DNA of 45,413 nucleotides, taken from Candidatus Anaerobiospirillum stercoravium (GTDB taxonomy: Bacteria > Pseudomonadota > Gammaproteobacteria > Enterobacterales > Succinivibrionaceae). The notes beneath the pieces were generated by a model. The model did no database searches. It was not told where the DNA came from and saw only the letters and a list, made by a program, of their open reading frames with translations. The stretch's first letter is position 1; the number at the start of each line of letters is the position of its first letter. Position numbers and translations under genes: made by a program. The stretch is from assembly GCA_019113025.1 (NCBI GenBank), contig DXIF01000160.1:1-45413 (forward strand), written 5' to 3'. Below, piece after piece: positions 36,861 to 45,060 of the stretch.

Positions 36861-37432
36861 AGCCATCTCCTAAAGTTGTGTTAGGCGTAAGACGCCAGAC
36901 TTTACTGTACCAGCCTCAAGGGGGAGTGCTGGGCTAGGGAGATAAATGAGCAAGCTTTTGAGAAAAAGGGTCAAGGGGGCGGGCGCTGCTTTTCGTTAGA
37001 ATGAAAGCAGTAGCAAAACAAGTGTCCAAGTTTTTTGCACAGGTGCAATACTCGGAGGCAAAGCCTCTCGGTGGCTAAATTCCTTGTTCCGAGCGCTTTA
37101 CTGGGTAGCCAACACCTCCAACTCGAGGATTCAGGCGTTCAAATTTTTGGACATTAGTTTTGTCACCGCTTCCAATGCGCCCCTTGCTGGAGCGAAGACG
37201 CAGGGCGTAGCGCTGGGTATGGCTGCTGCCAAGGTGCGGCCGCGGCGCCGCCTCGGCGTTGGGGGCGCGCTCGCAGCCCGTGCCGGGTGCTTGGTGCCCA
37301 ATCTTTGCTTTTGTGGCATTTGCCCCTTGCGTCTTACGCTCAGGCGGGCTATATCTGTTAAGAGCAAAGTGGTCACGTTAAGGCGTGGTGCCTTGGCGTG
37401 AGTACAGGACATGAGAGGCTTGAGGAGTGCCT
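36861..37432. other. Divergent intergenic region between DUF362 paralogues
   Basis: About 570 bases with no gene I can support. It holds CTGCTTT...AAAGCAG (around 36986-37010), the palindrome TTGCAC-AG-GTGCAA (37035-37048), GAGGC-AAA-GCCTC (about 37055-37067), and AAGGC-GTGGT-GCCTT (about 37380-37394) close to the start of the plus-strand DUF362 gene. A 25-codon ORF (37001-37078) and the 105-codon ORF of the track show no family similarity. Confidence 0.5.
37035..37048. promoter_or_regulatory. Palindrome TTGCAC-AG-GTGCAA, possible operator
   Basis: A perfect 6+2+6 inverted repeat lies in the divergent region between the two DUF362 transcription units. It is the size of a dimeric regulator half-site pair. 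No factor is identified. Confidence 0.35.
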
Positions 37433-38440
37433 ATGTCTGATTTAAACCAAATCTTTAGTGCTGCAGGGAGCCCAGGTGGCGCCGATGCCATCGATATGGC
37501 TCGTTTGTCCCATCGTACCGATGATACTGCCGCCCCTAAGGTTTACTTTACCCGTGAGATTACCCCGAAGGGCTTGCTTGCCGCTTACGAGGCCCTAGGC
37601 CGCGTGCCATCGGGCAAGGTTGCCTGCAAGTTATCCTCTGGTGAGGCTGGTAATAAGCACTATTTGCAACCGGCCTTGATCAAAGACTTGGTGCAAAAGC
37701 TTGAGGGTACGATTGTTGAGTGCAACACCGCCTATGAGGGCGCGCGTTGCCAAAGTGCCGACCACTGGAAGGTTATCAACGACCACGGCTTTACCGCGAT
37801 TGCTCCTTTTGACCTTATGGATGAAGACGGGGAAATGAAGCTCCCGGTTAAGCACGGCAAGTACTTATCCTACGATGTAGTGGGCGATCACTTAAGCCGC
37901 TATGACTTCATGGTCGTGCTCTCGCACGCGAAGGGTCACGCCATGGGGGGCTTTGGCGGCGCGCTCAAGAACATCTCCATTGGTGTGGCTTCGACCCACG
38001 GTAAGGGCTTAATCCACACCGCCGGCCGCACCGATAAGTTCGGCGCCTTTATGACTGAGGCCAACGGTGCCTTCCTTAGCATCGAGAGCCCAGAGCACAA
38101 CCAGTTTATCGAGTCGATGGCCGAGGCCGCGAGCGCCGTCTATGACTACTTTGACCAGGGTCAGCGCATGCTCTTTATCTCGGTAGTCAACAACCTCTCG
38201 GTTGACTGCGATTGCGACGGCAATGCCGCCCCACCATGCATGCGTGATATCGGTATCTTAGCTTCGTTAGATCCTGTCGCCATCGACCAAGCCTTTATCG
38301 ACTTAGTAAACCTCGCTCCAGATAACGGCCCTATGCTCGAGCGTATCCACAGTCGCAATGGCACCTTGATCCTAGATCGGGCCCAAGAGTTGGGTGTGGG
38401 TAAGAAGCATTACCAATTCATCGACTTAGATCGCGCTTAA
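37433..38440 (+). CDS. DUF362 protein without signal peptide; candidate cytoplasmic LarA-like enzyme
   Basis: A 335-residue paralogue of the exported DUF362 protein, highly similar from VYFTREITPKGLLAAYEALGRVPSGK onward. Its N-terminus (MSDLNQIFSAAG) is hydrophilic, so it should be cytoplasmic, where LarB, LarC and LarE make the cofactor. His169, Lys179 and His195 (GHAMGGFGGALKN ... IHTAG) keep the H-x9-K-x15-H spacing of LarA. The LarA His108 position is Ala here (YEGARCQS). DCDCDGNAAPP and DIGILASLDPVAIDQAF follow, with five extra residues (ANGAF region) compared with the paralogue. ATG 37433 follows GAGGAG by 5 bases; the GTG 37427 of the track lies inside that site. It is transcribed alone and ends at a strong bidirectional terminator. 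Confidence 0.82.
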   Translation: MSDLNQIFSAAGSPGGADAIDMARLSHRTDDTAAPKVYFTREITPKGLLAAYEALGRVPSGKVACKLSSGEAGNKHYLQPALIKDLVQKLEGTIVECNTAYEGARCQSADHWKVINDHGFTAIAPFDLMDEDGEMKLPVKHGKYLSYDVVGDHLSRYDFMVVLSHAKGHAMGGFGGALKNISIGVASTHGKGLIHTAGRTDKFGAFMTEANGAFLSIESPEHNQFIESMAEAASAVYDYFDQGQRMLFISVVNNLSVDCDCDGNAAPPCMRDIGILASLDPVAIDQAFIDLVNLAPDNGPMLERIHSRNGTLILDRAQELGVGKKHYQFIDLDRA

Positions 38441-38464
38441 TCGCGTCTTGCCGACGCGCTCGCG

Positions 38465-38505
38465 CGGCGCCCCGCCTGGCAGGCCTCAGGGCTGCCCGGC
38501 GGGGC
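38465..38505. other. GC-rich nested hairpin after the plus-strand DUF362 gene
   Basis: GCCCCGCC pairs with GGCGGGGC, with an inner GGCAG/CTGCC stem. It may aid termination or mRNA stability. It is followed by the palindrome GCCGCCATGGCGGC. Confidence 0.4.
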
Positions 38506-38530
38506 CGCCTTCTCCGCCGCCATGGCGGCG

Positions 38531-38576
38531 CCAAAAACAAGCGGCTGGAGGAAAACCTCCGGCCGCTTGTTTTTGG
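38531..38576. terminator. Strong bidirectional terminator between DUF362 and ilvD
   Basis: A 21-bp stem (38531-38551 with 38556-38576) closes on an AAAA loop and has only one T-G wobble. It carries A5 on the left arm and T5 on the right arm, so it works as an intrinsic terminator for both converging genes. Confidence 0.85.
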
Positions 38577-38649
38577 GGGCCCAGCTATGAGACTGGGCGC
38601 TGGGCCTGCGGGCTTTGTTTTGCCCGCAGGCTTGTGAGCGCAGCTAAGC

Positions 38650-40488
38650 TTAGCGCAGCTTGGCTAAGTCGCGCACGCCGCCCTTGTCGGCCGATGCCGC
38701 TAAGGAGGCATAGGTCTTCAAGGCGGTGGAAACGACACGATCGCGGTGGGCGGGCTGGTAGGCATAGCTGCCGCGCTGCTCCATTTGGGCCTGACGCTCT
38801 TGGAGCTCGTCCTCATCGACCGTAAGCGCGATGACACGATTAGGAATGTCGATCTTGATCATGTCGCCATCCTTGACCAAGGCGATGGTACCGCCGTTAG
38901 CGGCCTCAGGGGAGACGTGACCAATCGACAGACCCGAGGTGCCACCGGAGAAACGGCCGTCGGTGATTAAGGCGCATTGCTTGCCCAAGCCCATCGACTT
39001 TAAGTACGAGGTTGGGTAGAGCATCTCTTGCATGCCTGGACCGCCCTTCGGGCCTTCGTAGCGGATGACTACGACATGACCGGCCTTAACCTTGCCCGAT
39101 AAGATGCCGTCTACGGCCTCTTCTTGCGACTCAAAGACAATCGCTGGGCCGACAAAGGTCAGAATCGAGCTGTCGACACCGGCAGTCTTCACGATGCAGC
39201 CGTCTTGAGCTAAGTTGCCATAGAGCACAGCTAAGCCGCCGTCTTGGCTGTAGGCGTGAGCCTTATCGCGAATGCAACCTGCCACGCGGTCTTGGTCGGC
39301 CGCCTCAAAGAACTTGTTCTGGGAGAACGGCTTAATCGTACGGACGCGGCCTGGGGCGGCAAGGTAGAACTTCTTAACCTCAGGGTCGGAAGTCAGGTCG
39401 AGCGCGTACTGCTTAAGTTGCTCGGCCATGGAGCATTGCAGCACGGTGCGGCAGTCATGGTGTAACAGGCCCGCTTTATCCAGCTCATGTAAGATTGACA
39501 TGATGCCACCGGCGCGGTGCACATCCTCGATGTGGAAGTCTGGGGTCGATGGGGCGACCTTGCACAGGTGCGGTACGTGGCGCGATAAGCGGTCGATGTC
39601 GGCCATGGTGAAGTCCACCCCGGCCTCACAGGCGACGGCTAATAAGTGCAGCACGGTATTGGTCGAACCGCCCATGGCGATATCAAGCGACATGGCGTTT
39701 TCAAAAGCGTCCTTAGTCGCAATTGAGCGTGGTAACACTGAAGCGTCTTCGCCCTCGTAGTAGGCCTTGGCGAGTTTGACGATGAGTTCACCGGCCTTAG
39801 TGAAGAGGTTTTGGCGCAGCTCATGGGTGGCGACGATGGTACCGTTGCCCGGCAGCGCTAAGCCTAAGGCTTCGGTTAAGCAGTTCATCGAGTTGGCGGT
39901 GAACATGCCTGAGCACGAGCCGCAAGTTGGGCAGGCGACGCTTTCAACGGCATTGACCTCTTCGTCCGTGACCTTAGGGTCAGCTGAGACGATCATGGCG
40001 TCGATCAGGTCTAATTTGTGGTGACCTGGGAGCACACCAGCTTCCATCGGGCCGCCGGAGACGAAAATGGTTGGGATATTAAGGCGCATGGTGGCCATTA
40101 ACATGCCTGGGGTGACCTTATCGCAGTTGGAGATGCACACTAAGGCGTCAGCCTTGTGGGCTTGGCACATGTACTCAACGCTATCGGCGATGATTTCGCG
40201 GCTTGGCAGCGAATAGAGCATGCCCGAGTGGCCCATGGCGATACCATCATCAACGGCGATGGTGTTGAACTCCTTGGCCACACCGCCTGCGGCCTCAATG
40301 GCCTTGGCGACTAAGGCGCCGACTTCCTTTAAGTGGACGTGGCCTGGGACAAACTCGGTAAAGGAATTGGCGATGGCGATGATAGGCTTGCCAAAGTCCT
40401 CATCCTTCATGCCGGTGGCCTTCCACAAGGCGCGGGCACCGGCCATCTTCTTGGTTTCGTAGGTGACACTCGAACGATATTTAGGCAT
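38650..40488 (-). CDS. ilvD: Dihydroxy-acid dehydratase IlvD
   Basis: IlvD converts dihydroxy acids to 2-keto acids in valine, isoleucine and leucine (and pantothenate) synthesis, using an iron-sulfur cluster. The protein is 612 residues, normal for the family. The cluster and active-site stretches are [57 protein letters not shown] and [23 protein letters not shown] 40488 ([14 protein letters not shown]) follows a GGAG; the ORF-track N-terminal extension runs through a terminator. It lies downstream of ilvE, separated by that terminator. Confidence 0.97.
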   Translation of the reverse strand: MPKYRSSVTYETKKMAGARALWKATGMKDEDFGKPIIAIANSFTEFVPGHVHLKEVGALVAKAIEAAGGVAKEFNTIAVDDGIAMGHSGMLYSLPSREIIADSVEYMCQAHKADALVCISNCDKVTPGMLMATMRLNIPTIFVSGGPMEAGVLPGHHKLDLIDAMIVSADPKVTDEEVNAVESVACPTCGSCSGMFTANSMNCLTEALGLALPGNGTIVATHELRQNLFTKAGELIVKLAKAYYEGEDASVLPRSIATKDAFENAMSLDIAMGGSTNTVLHLLAVACEAGVDFTMADIDRLSRHVPHLCKVAPSTPDFHIEDVHRAGGIMSILHELDKAGLLHHDCRTVLQCSMAEQLKQYALDLTSDPEVKKFYLAAPGRVRTIKPFSQNKFFEAADQDRVAGCIRDKAHAYSQDGGLAVLYGNLAQDGCIVKTAGVDSSILTFVGPAIVFESQEEAVDGILSGKVKAGHVVVIRYEGPKGGPGMQEMLYPTSYLKSMGLGKQCALITDGRFSGGTSGLSIGHVSPEAANGGTIALVKDGDMIKIDIPNRVIALTVDEDELQERQAQMEQRGSYAYQPAHRDRVVSTALKTYASLAASADKGGVRDLAKLR

Positions 40489-40512
40489 AAAAATCCCACT
40501 CCTGAAAATAGT

Positions 40513-40539
40513 AAAAAAAGGCCCCCTAAGGAGCCTTTT
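40513..40539 (-). terminator. Intrinsic terminator or attenuator between ilvE and ilvD
   Basis: On the minus strand AAAAGGC-CTCC and the GGGGGCCTTTT arm form a stem followed by seven T. It lies 43-69 bases after the ilvE stop and only about 25 bases before the ilvD ATG, so it can regulate read-through into ilvD. Confidence 0.75.
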
Positions 40540-40581
40540 AAGGCCCATCCCGACCACGAGATGGGCAAGGCTTAATTATTC

Positions 40582-41520
40582 TTACTTATTGACTGGAGTG
40601 AGCCAGCCCCACTTGTCTTCAATCTTGCCTTGAACCAAGTTAAAGAAGGTTTCTTGCAGCTGCTTGGTGATTGGGCCACGCTTACCGGCGCCGACATCGA
40701 TGCCATCGATCGAGGCAATTGGGGTGATTTCAGCGGCGGTACCGGTGAAGAAGGCTTCATCGGCTAAGTAGCACATCTCGCGCTGCATCTTTTGCTCATA
40801 AACTGGGATGCCTAAGACATCGCGAGCTAACTTGACGATGGCGTCACGAGTGATGCCTGGGAGCAGACCGTTGGTGAATGGAGCGGTGTAGAGGGCGCCA
40901 TCCTTAACAAAGAAGACGTTCTCACCCGAGCCCTCGGAGATAAAGCCGTCGGTGTCTAAGGCGATGGCCTCGACGTAGCCGTTTTGCTTGGCCTCGTTGG
41001 AAATTAAGATCGAGGACAGGTAGTTACCGGCAGCCTTAGCCTCGGTTGGGATGGTGTTAGGAGCTAAGCGGTGCCAGCTGGAGACGCCGACCTTAACGCC
41101 CTTCTCTAATCCTTCTTCGCCTAAGTAAGCACCCCATGGCATGGCCGCAACCATGACCTGAGCTTGCGAACCCTCTGGGAAGTGGACGCCTAAGCCGACA
41201 TTGCCCATGAAGATCAATGGGCGGATATAGCCCGAATCAAGGCCGTTTTCGGAGATGATATCACAGCAGGCCTGCTTGACTTGCTCCTTGGTGAATGGAA
41301 CAGGGAAGCGGTAAATCTTAGCGGAGTTGAACAGGCGGGTGATGTGCTCCTCTAAGCGGAAGACGCATGGGCCCTTTGGGGTCGAGTAAGCACGAATACC
41401 CTCGAACACTGCGGTGCCATAGTGTAAGGCGTGAGACAGGACGTGGACCTTAGCATCCTCATAAGGGACCATCTTGCCGTCCATCCAGATGTACTTAGTT
41501 GGGGTGTTGTTTAAGCTCAT
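40582..41520 (-). CDS. ilvE: Branched-chain amino acid aminotransferase IlvE
   Basis: A PLP-dependent class IV aminotransferase that forms valine, leucine and isoleucine from their keto acids. Length 312 residues. Matches to the family: YIWMDGKMVPYEDAKVHVLSHALHYGTAVFEGIRAY, FRLEEHITRLFNSAKI, KAAGNYLSSILISNEAK (with the PLP Lys in the KAAGNY stretch), EAIALDTDGFISEGSGENVFFV, and TNGLLPGITRDAIVKLA then FFTGTAAEITPI. The gene precedes ilvD on the same strand and has a long, hairpin-rich upstream region. Confidence 0.97.
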   Translation of the reverse strand: MSLNNTPTKYIWMDGKMVPYEDAKVHVLSHALHYGTAVFEGIRAYSTPKGPCVFRLEEHITRLFNSAKIYRFPVPFTKEQVKQACCDIISENGLDSGYIRPLIFMGNVGLGVHFPEGSQAQVMVAAMPWGAYLGEEGLEKGVKVGVSSWHRLAPNTIPTEAKAAGNYLSSILISNEAKQNGYVEAIALDTDGFISEGSGENVFFVKDGALYTAPFTNGLLPGITRDAIVKLARDVLGIPVYEQKMQREMCYLADEAFFTGTAAEITPIASIDGIDVGAGKRGPITKQLQETFFNLVQGKIEDKWGWLTPVNK

Positions 41521-42068
41521 GATTAAACTCCTACGTCGCCGCTCACGTAACGTCCTAGACCCTAGATGGCGCCTGAGCCTAAAGCTAAGCTCATGCTGAG
41601 CTTACAGCTTCGTCTTAAGTTTGCCATCTGACGTAGCCTACGCTTCTGAGCCTTGCCCAGAGGTGGCGTAGCAATGAGTACAAGGGCACCGCTCATTGCT
41701 GGGAGCAGCCAAAATTAAGCCTTAATAGTTTTGAAGCGTAGCTTCAATAAAATTCATGATAGCGCGATCGAGGCAAGCTCTGGGGTGGGGCCCGCAGCTG
41801 CATTAGCTTGGTGCGCCCTAATGCACTATATGCCGCCGCGCAAAGTCGCACGGCGCGCTGCTATTGGTACCTAGTTTGCCCTTTATTTGCGCTTATTTAT
41901 GGGATCGTGCTGCCAGTTACCTGTACGGCGCGCGCCGCAATGATGCTGGCAGATGTTGGTATTGAGCCCCGCTTTAGTGCGTTATCGTGCACTTTTGCGG
42001 GGCGGAGCCTGGGCCGGTGGGTCTTGCCCTCGGGCCTGAGTCGCGGTGCGGGCTGTGAGCGCGTACCG
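41521..42068. other. Hairpin-rich leader/promoter region of ilvE
   Basis: About 550 bases without a supported gene. Within 250 bases upstream of ilvE are several stems: AAGCTCA-TGC-TGAGCTT, TCTGGGC/GCTCAGA extended by CTACGC/GCGTAG, GCAATGAG/CTCATTGC, and TTGAAGC-GTA-GCTTCAA (41731-41747). An 11-codon minus-strand ORF (MNFIEATLQNY, ends near 41720) overlaps the last stem but is not rich in branched-chain residues. The 97-codon plus-strand ORF (41808-42101) is not convincing. Confidence 0.5.
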
Positions 42069-42135
42069 CTAAACGTGCACTACCTAAGCGTGCACTGCTA
42101 AACGTGCACTGCTAAATGTGCACTGTTAAGCGTGC
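42069..42135. repeat. 14-bp tandem repeat ending at the transporter stop codon
   Basis: Units CTAAACGTGCACTAC, CTAAGCGTGCACTG, CTAAACGTGCACTG and CTAAATGTGCACTG start at 42069, 42084, 42098 and 42112. A partial unit (TTAAGCGTGC, 42126-42135) is the last codons and stop of the transporter gene. Each full unit contains the palindrome GTGCAC. Confidence 0.85.
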
Positions 42136-43121
42136 TTAGCCGCGACCTTGGTCTCAGCGGTTGCTGCCGCCTTGGTGGCTTGGGCTGGTTCGTCCTCATC
42201 CTTCATATTGGCAAAGATGGTGGCGAGGATTGGGCCCGAGATGTTGTGCCAAACCGAGAAGATGGCCGAAGGCACGGCCGATAATGGGTCGAAGTGTGCC
42301 ATGGCCAGAGCGACGCCTAAACCGGAGTTTTGCATGCCCACTTCAATGGAGAGCGCCTTGCGCTTCTTGAGGTTCATGCGCAGCGCCTTGGCTAAGACAT
42401 AGCCTAGGGCTAAGCCCAAGCAATTGTGCAAGATGACTACCGCGAAGATTAACAGGCCGGTCTGGGCGATTTGATCACGGCTGACTGCAACTACGGCGAC
42501 CACAATGGCGATGATGGCGGCAACCGAAACTAAAGGCAGAGCCGAAACGGCGACGGCTAAGTGCTTGCCGAAGAATGCGTTGACCACGACACCGGCGACG
42601 ATCGGCAGAATTACGATGTTGATGATCGACAGGAACATCGCCATCGGGTCAACCTCAACCCATTGCTGTGCAAAGAGGAAGATCAAGGCTGGGGTGACGA
42701 TTGGGGCCATGACCGTGGTGCAAGCCGAGATGGTGACAGAAAGCGGAACATCACCACGGCTTAAGAAGGTCATGACGTTGGAGGCGGTACCGCCCGGGCA
42801 GCAGCCGACCAAGATTACGCCTACTGCAATCTCCGAAGGCAGGCTTAACACCACGCACAGACCATAGGCTAACAGCGGCATGATGATGAACTGGCCGAGG
42901 ATACCAATCAGCACATCCAGTGGGCGCTTGACCACTTCCGAGAAGTCCTTGGCCTTTAAGGTCAGGCCCATGCCGAACATCACGATACCAAGCAGAATGC
43001 TGATGTAAGGGGCAAGGAAGGTGAAAGCAGCCGGGGCCATAAAGGCGATCACGGCGGCGACAATGACCCACAACGCGAAGGTCTTGCCAAAGAAGGCACT
43101 CAATTTAGCTAAGGTCTGCAT
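42126..43121 (-). CDS. Bile acid:sodium symporter family transporter (PanS/YocS-like)
   Basis: A 331-residue integral membrane protein of the BASS family, about nine or ten membrane segments. Family signatures: LLGIVMFGMGLTLKAKDF, LVGCCPGGTASNVMTFLSRGDVPLSVTISA (first crossover motif) and SIEVGMQNSGLGVALA (second crossover motif). Bacterial members move organic anions with sodium; PanS in Salmonella moves pantoate precursors, which would fit the nearby ilv genes and panF, but the substrate cannot be read from the sequence. The C-terminal tail is Ala/Lys-rich and ends in AAKHA. ATG 43121 follows GGAGG; the ORF-track start at 43139 lies before that site. Confidence 0.88.
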   Translation of the reverse strand: MQTLAKLSAFFGKTFALWVIVAAVIAFMAPAAFTFLAPYISILLGIVMFGMGLTLKAKDFSEVVKRPLDVLIGILGQFIIMPLLAYGLCVVLSLPSEIAVGVILVGCCPGGTASNVMTFLSRGDVPLSVTISACTTVMAPIVTPALIFLFAQQWVEVDPMAMFLSIINIVILPIVAGVVVNAFFGKHLAVAVSALPLVSVAAIIAIVVAVVAVSRDQIAQTGLLIFAVVILHNCLGLALGYVLAKALRMNLKKRKALSIEVGMQNSGLGVALAMAHFDPLSAVPSAIFSVWHNISGPILATIFANMKDEDEPAQATKAAATAETKVAAKHA

Positions 43122-43252
43122 AGAGCCTCCAGTCATCATGTGTCGACCGCCGGTGCTTAAGTCTGTTCCTGTTCCTCTTGCTACCAGTGCGGAACGAGGA
43201 GCGGAACGGTGAACGAAACGATGAACGCATCTATCCCGGCGGCAGCGCGCCC

Positions 43253-43270
43253 GTTTTCTTAAAAGAAAAC
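43253..43270. promoter_or_regulatory. Perfect inverted repeat upstream of the BASS transporter
   Basis: GTTTTCTT and AAGAAAAC flank AA, about 130-150 bases upstream of the transporter ATG. It may be an operator or a weak terminator. Confidence 0.4.
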
Positions 43271-43456
43271 TCCGGCAGGCCCAGTGCTGAGTTGGGCTTT
43301 GCTGCAGGTGGGGCGAGCCTACGATGACTTAATCAAGAAAACAGAAAGCTGAGGCCGCGCTCGTAAGCTGGGCCCGATATCAGCTGGGGTGAAGCAGGCT
43401 AGGCTCAAGGTGTATCCCGAGGCCACCCCTCAAGATCACTTAATCAGGTTCTCACT

Positions 43457-43731
43457 GATCCTAGATGAAGGCGCCGAATCTAGGATCGGGGGTAACGGAG
43501 TTCCTGCTAGGGCGTGAGGGAGCTTCACCGCAATGCGCCAAGCTGGATCATGAAAGCGCAAGAATAGCAGCGCGTTTCATGAGGCAAAAATGAGGCTTAA
43601 GCCTTATTGCTTGCCGCGTGGCCTCATTGTAGAGAGCCTGTGATGAAGTGCACGTTTGTGCCCCTAATTGATGCACGTAGTACGCATTTCCCAAAATTGT
43701 CGCCTTGGTTGCACCAAAACAAGGCAATTTT
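43457..43731. ncRNA. Possible structured RNA: four consecutive stem-loops
   Basis: GATCCTAGAT/ATCTAGGATC (43457-43487, perfect 10 bp); TCATGAAAGCGC with GCGC-G-TTTCATGA (43548-43582, 12 bp, one bulge); AATGAGGC/GCCTCATT (43589-43628); and AAAATT-GCCTTG with CAAGGC-AATTTT (43693-43731, small bulge). The strand is unknown and no RNA family is recognised. Confidence 0.3.
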
Positions 43732-43890
43732 AGGAGCATAACAAGCGTTTGCGCGCCCTGATGGGCTGGGATTGGGGCAATTGCGGCTGCTTGCAGTTTT
43801 AGGTAAGCAAACTGTGCGGCGTGGTGACAGCCGCGTTAACGTGACGCGAGGTGACGCAAAGCGGCGGCATGGAGATGGTTTTGAAGGGGG

Positions 43891-44799
43891 CTAGGCGCGG
43901 GTCTTAACTACGATTGGCGCAGTATCATCAATCACTGCCATGCGCGCAGAGCGAATGATGGAGCCCAGATCGCTGTGCTCGGGATCTACTTGGTAGACCT
44001 CGGCCGTGTCATGGTCGACGGTGTTGAGGTAGTACCAAGTATGGGGCAGAGGGATGAGCTGTTCCTGGTCGGTGGTACGCATGAAGGTGATGAAGTCCTT
44101 AATGTTCTTGGTCGGGACTTTAATGCCTTGCGCGATCATCTTGGGTAAGTCGTACTCCCACCAATTGAGCTCAAGCAGGTCGGAGATGACTTCATCGGGG
44201 AAGCGGTAGCCCTTAATGATACCGTGACTGTTCTCACCACCGCCGGTTCCGGCCACAATGGCGTAAGGTGGTACATCGTGTGTGATGATGGAGCCGGCGC
44301 CAATCACAGCACCATGGCCGATGGTGACGTCCTTGGGAAAGATGCAGTGGCAGCCCACCCACACATCGTGGCCAATGGTGATTTTGCTGCTGGCTTCGCC
44401 GTCTGCTTGTAATTGATCGCGGCGTAATGGAATATAACCGGAATAATCCATAAAACTAATATTATGCAAAATTGCGGTTGAGGTGGTGATCTTGGTAAAG
44501 TCGTGCCAGCCAACACCGATTTCGCTGTTATAACCAATGGAGCAATAGCGACCGATAGTGCTGGCTAAGACGGTGGTGTGAAGTGAGCAGTAGGAGTAAG
44601 AGCCGATGGTTACGCGATCGAGCTGGGCATAGGGGCGCAAGTTGACGCCGCGCTCAAACATGAGGTTACGACTAAAGGCCACCCGGTCATCGATGTTGAG
44701 ACCTAGGGGTTTTAACTGCTGACAGACATCATTAGATAGATGAAGTCGCTCCGGTTCAGGTGGAATAAGATTGAATTGTTTTATCGTAATTGAGCTCAT
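43891..44799 (-). CDS. Hexapeptide-repeat acetyltransferase (xenobiotic/CatB-like LbH family)
   Basis: A 302-residue left-handed beta-helix acyltransferase. Hexapeptide repeats run from about residue 60 to 180, with the family block ITIGHDVWVGCHCIFPKDVT, then IGHGAVIGAGSIITHDVPPYAIVAGTGG, and a probable catalytic His in the GVGWHDF loop. The C-terminal region (FPDEVISDLLELNWWEYDLP) matches the helical end of CatB/VatD-type enzymes, followed by about 90 further residues that I do not recognise. Substrate unknown; a sugar or cell-surface acceptor is as likely as an antibiotic. The 5' end and upstream DNA are richer in AT than neighbours, which may mean transfer. Confidence 0.8.
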   Translation of the reverse strand: MSSITIKQFNLIPPEPERLHLSNDVCQQLKPLGLNIDDRVAFSRNLMFERGVNLRPYAQLDRVTIGSYSYCSLHTTVLASTIGRYCSIGYNSEIGVGWHDFTKITTSTAILHNISFMDYSGYIPLRRDQLQADGEASSKITIGHDVWVGCHCIFPKDVTIGHGAVIGAGSIITHDVPPYAIVAGTGGGENSHGIIKGYRFPDEVISDLLELNWWEYDLPKMIAQGIKVPTKNIKDFITFMRTTDQEQLIPLPHTWYYLNTVDHDTAEVYQVDPEHSDLGSIIRSARMAVIDDTAPIVVKTRA

Positions 44800-45008
44800 A
44801 ATGATATTTCTGAATGCTGTTTTTAATTAAAATACTGGCTTGTTGTTAGCTGATTTAGTTGAGATTATGCTTAGCTTGCTGAGCTTGAAACCTGATTTTT
44901 AGGCGGGGGTATCGTTGGGTGATGGGTAGTCCCTTGCTTGGGGGCCTATGCTGTTTTTTAATCACTGCCACGTTGTTTGGAGCGTGATATGGTTGTTTTA
45001 ATAAAAAT
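44800..45008. other. AT-richer promoter region of the acetyltransferase
   Basis: No gene is seen. On the minus strand a TATTTTAATTAAAA stretch lies about 30-45 bases before the acetyltransferase ATG and is a possible -10 area; no clear -35 is seen. Confidence 0.3.
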
Positions 45009-45037
45009 AAGGCGCCAGAAGCAAATGGTGGCGCCTT
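45009..45037 (-). terminator. Intrinsic terminator after the fabH-like fragment
   Basis: AAGGCGCCA and TGGCGCCTT form a 9-bp stem; on the minus strand it is followed by ATTTTTATT. It lies about 25 bases beyond the stop of the fabH-like fragment. Confidence 0.75.
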
Positions 45038-45060
45038 AACACCATTAGTTAACTTTATTA

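Larger units (their letters stand above)
43122..43890. other. Long intergenic region with several perfect stem-loops
   Basis: About 770 bases without a supported gene. It contains a 12-bp triple repeat (43191-43226; GGAACGAGGAGC, GGAACGGTGAAC, GAAACGATGAAC), GTTTTCTT-AA-AAGAAAAC (43253-43270), and the stem-loop cluster listed separately. No tRNA, tmRNA or RNase P RNA signature is recognised. The 63-codon minus ORF (43548-43739) runs through the stems and is not supported. Confidence 0.5.

Noticed and set aside
37001-37401. 25-codon ORF at 37001 and 105-codon ORF at 37084 as possible small or transposase-derived genes
   Set aside because: No ribosome-binding site, no recognised family and the region is full of inverted repeats that suit regulation better.
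41700-41760. 11-codon ORF as an ilv attenuator leader peptide
   Set aside because: It has one Ile and one Leu only, so it lacks the run of control codons expected.
41808-42101. 97-codon plus-strand ORF upstream of ilvE
   Set aside because: No ribosome-binding site or family similarity, and it runs into the 14-bp repeat array.
43548-43739. 63-codon minus-strand ORF
   Set aside because: It overlaps three stem-loops, has no good ribosome-binding site and no similarity that I recognise.
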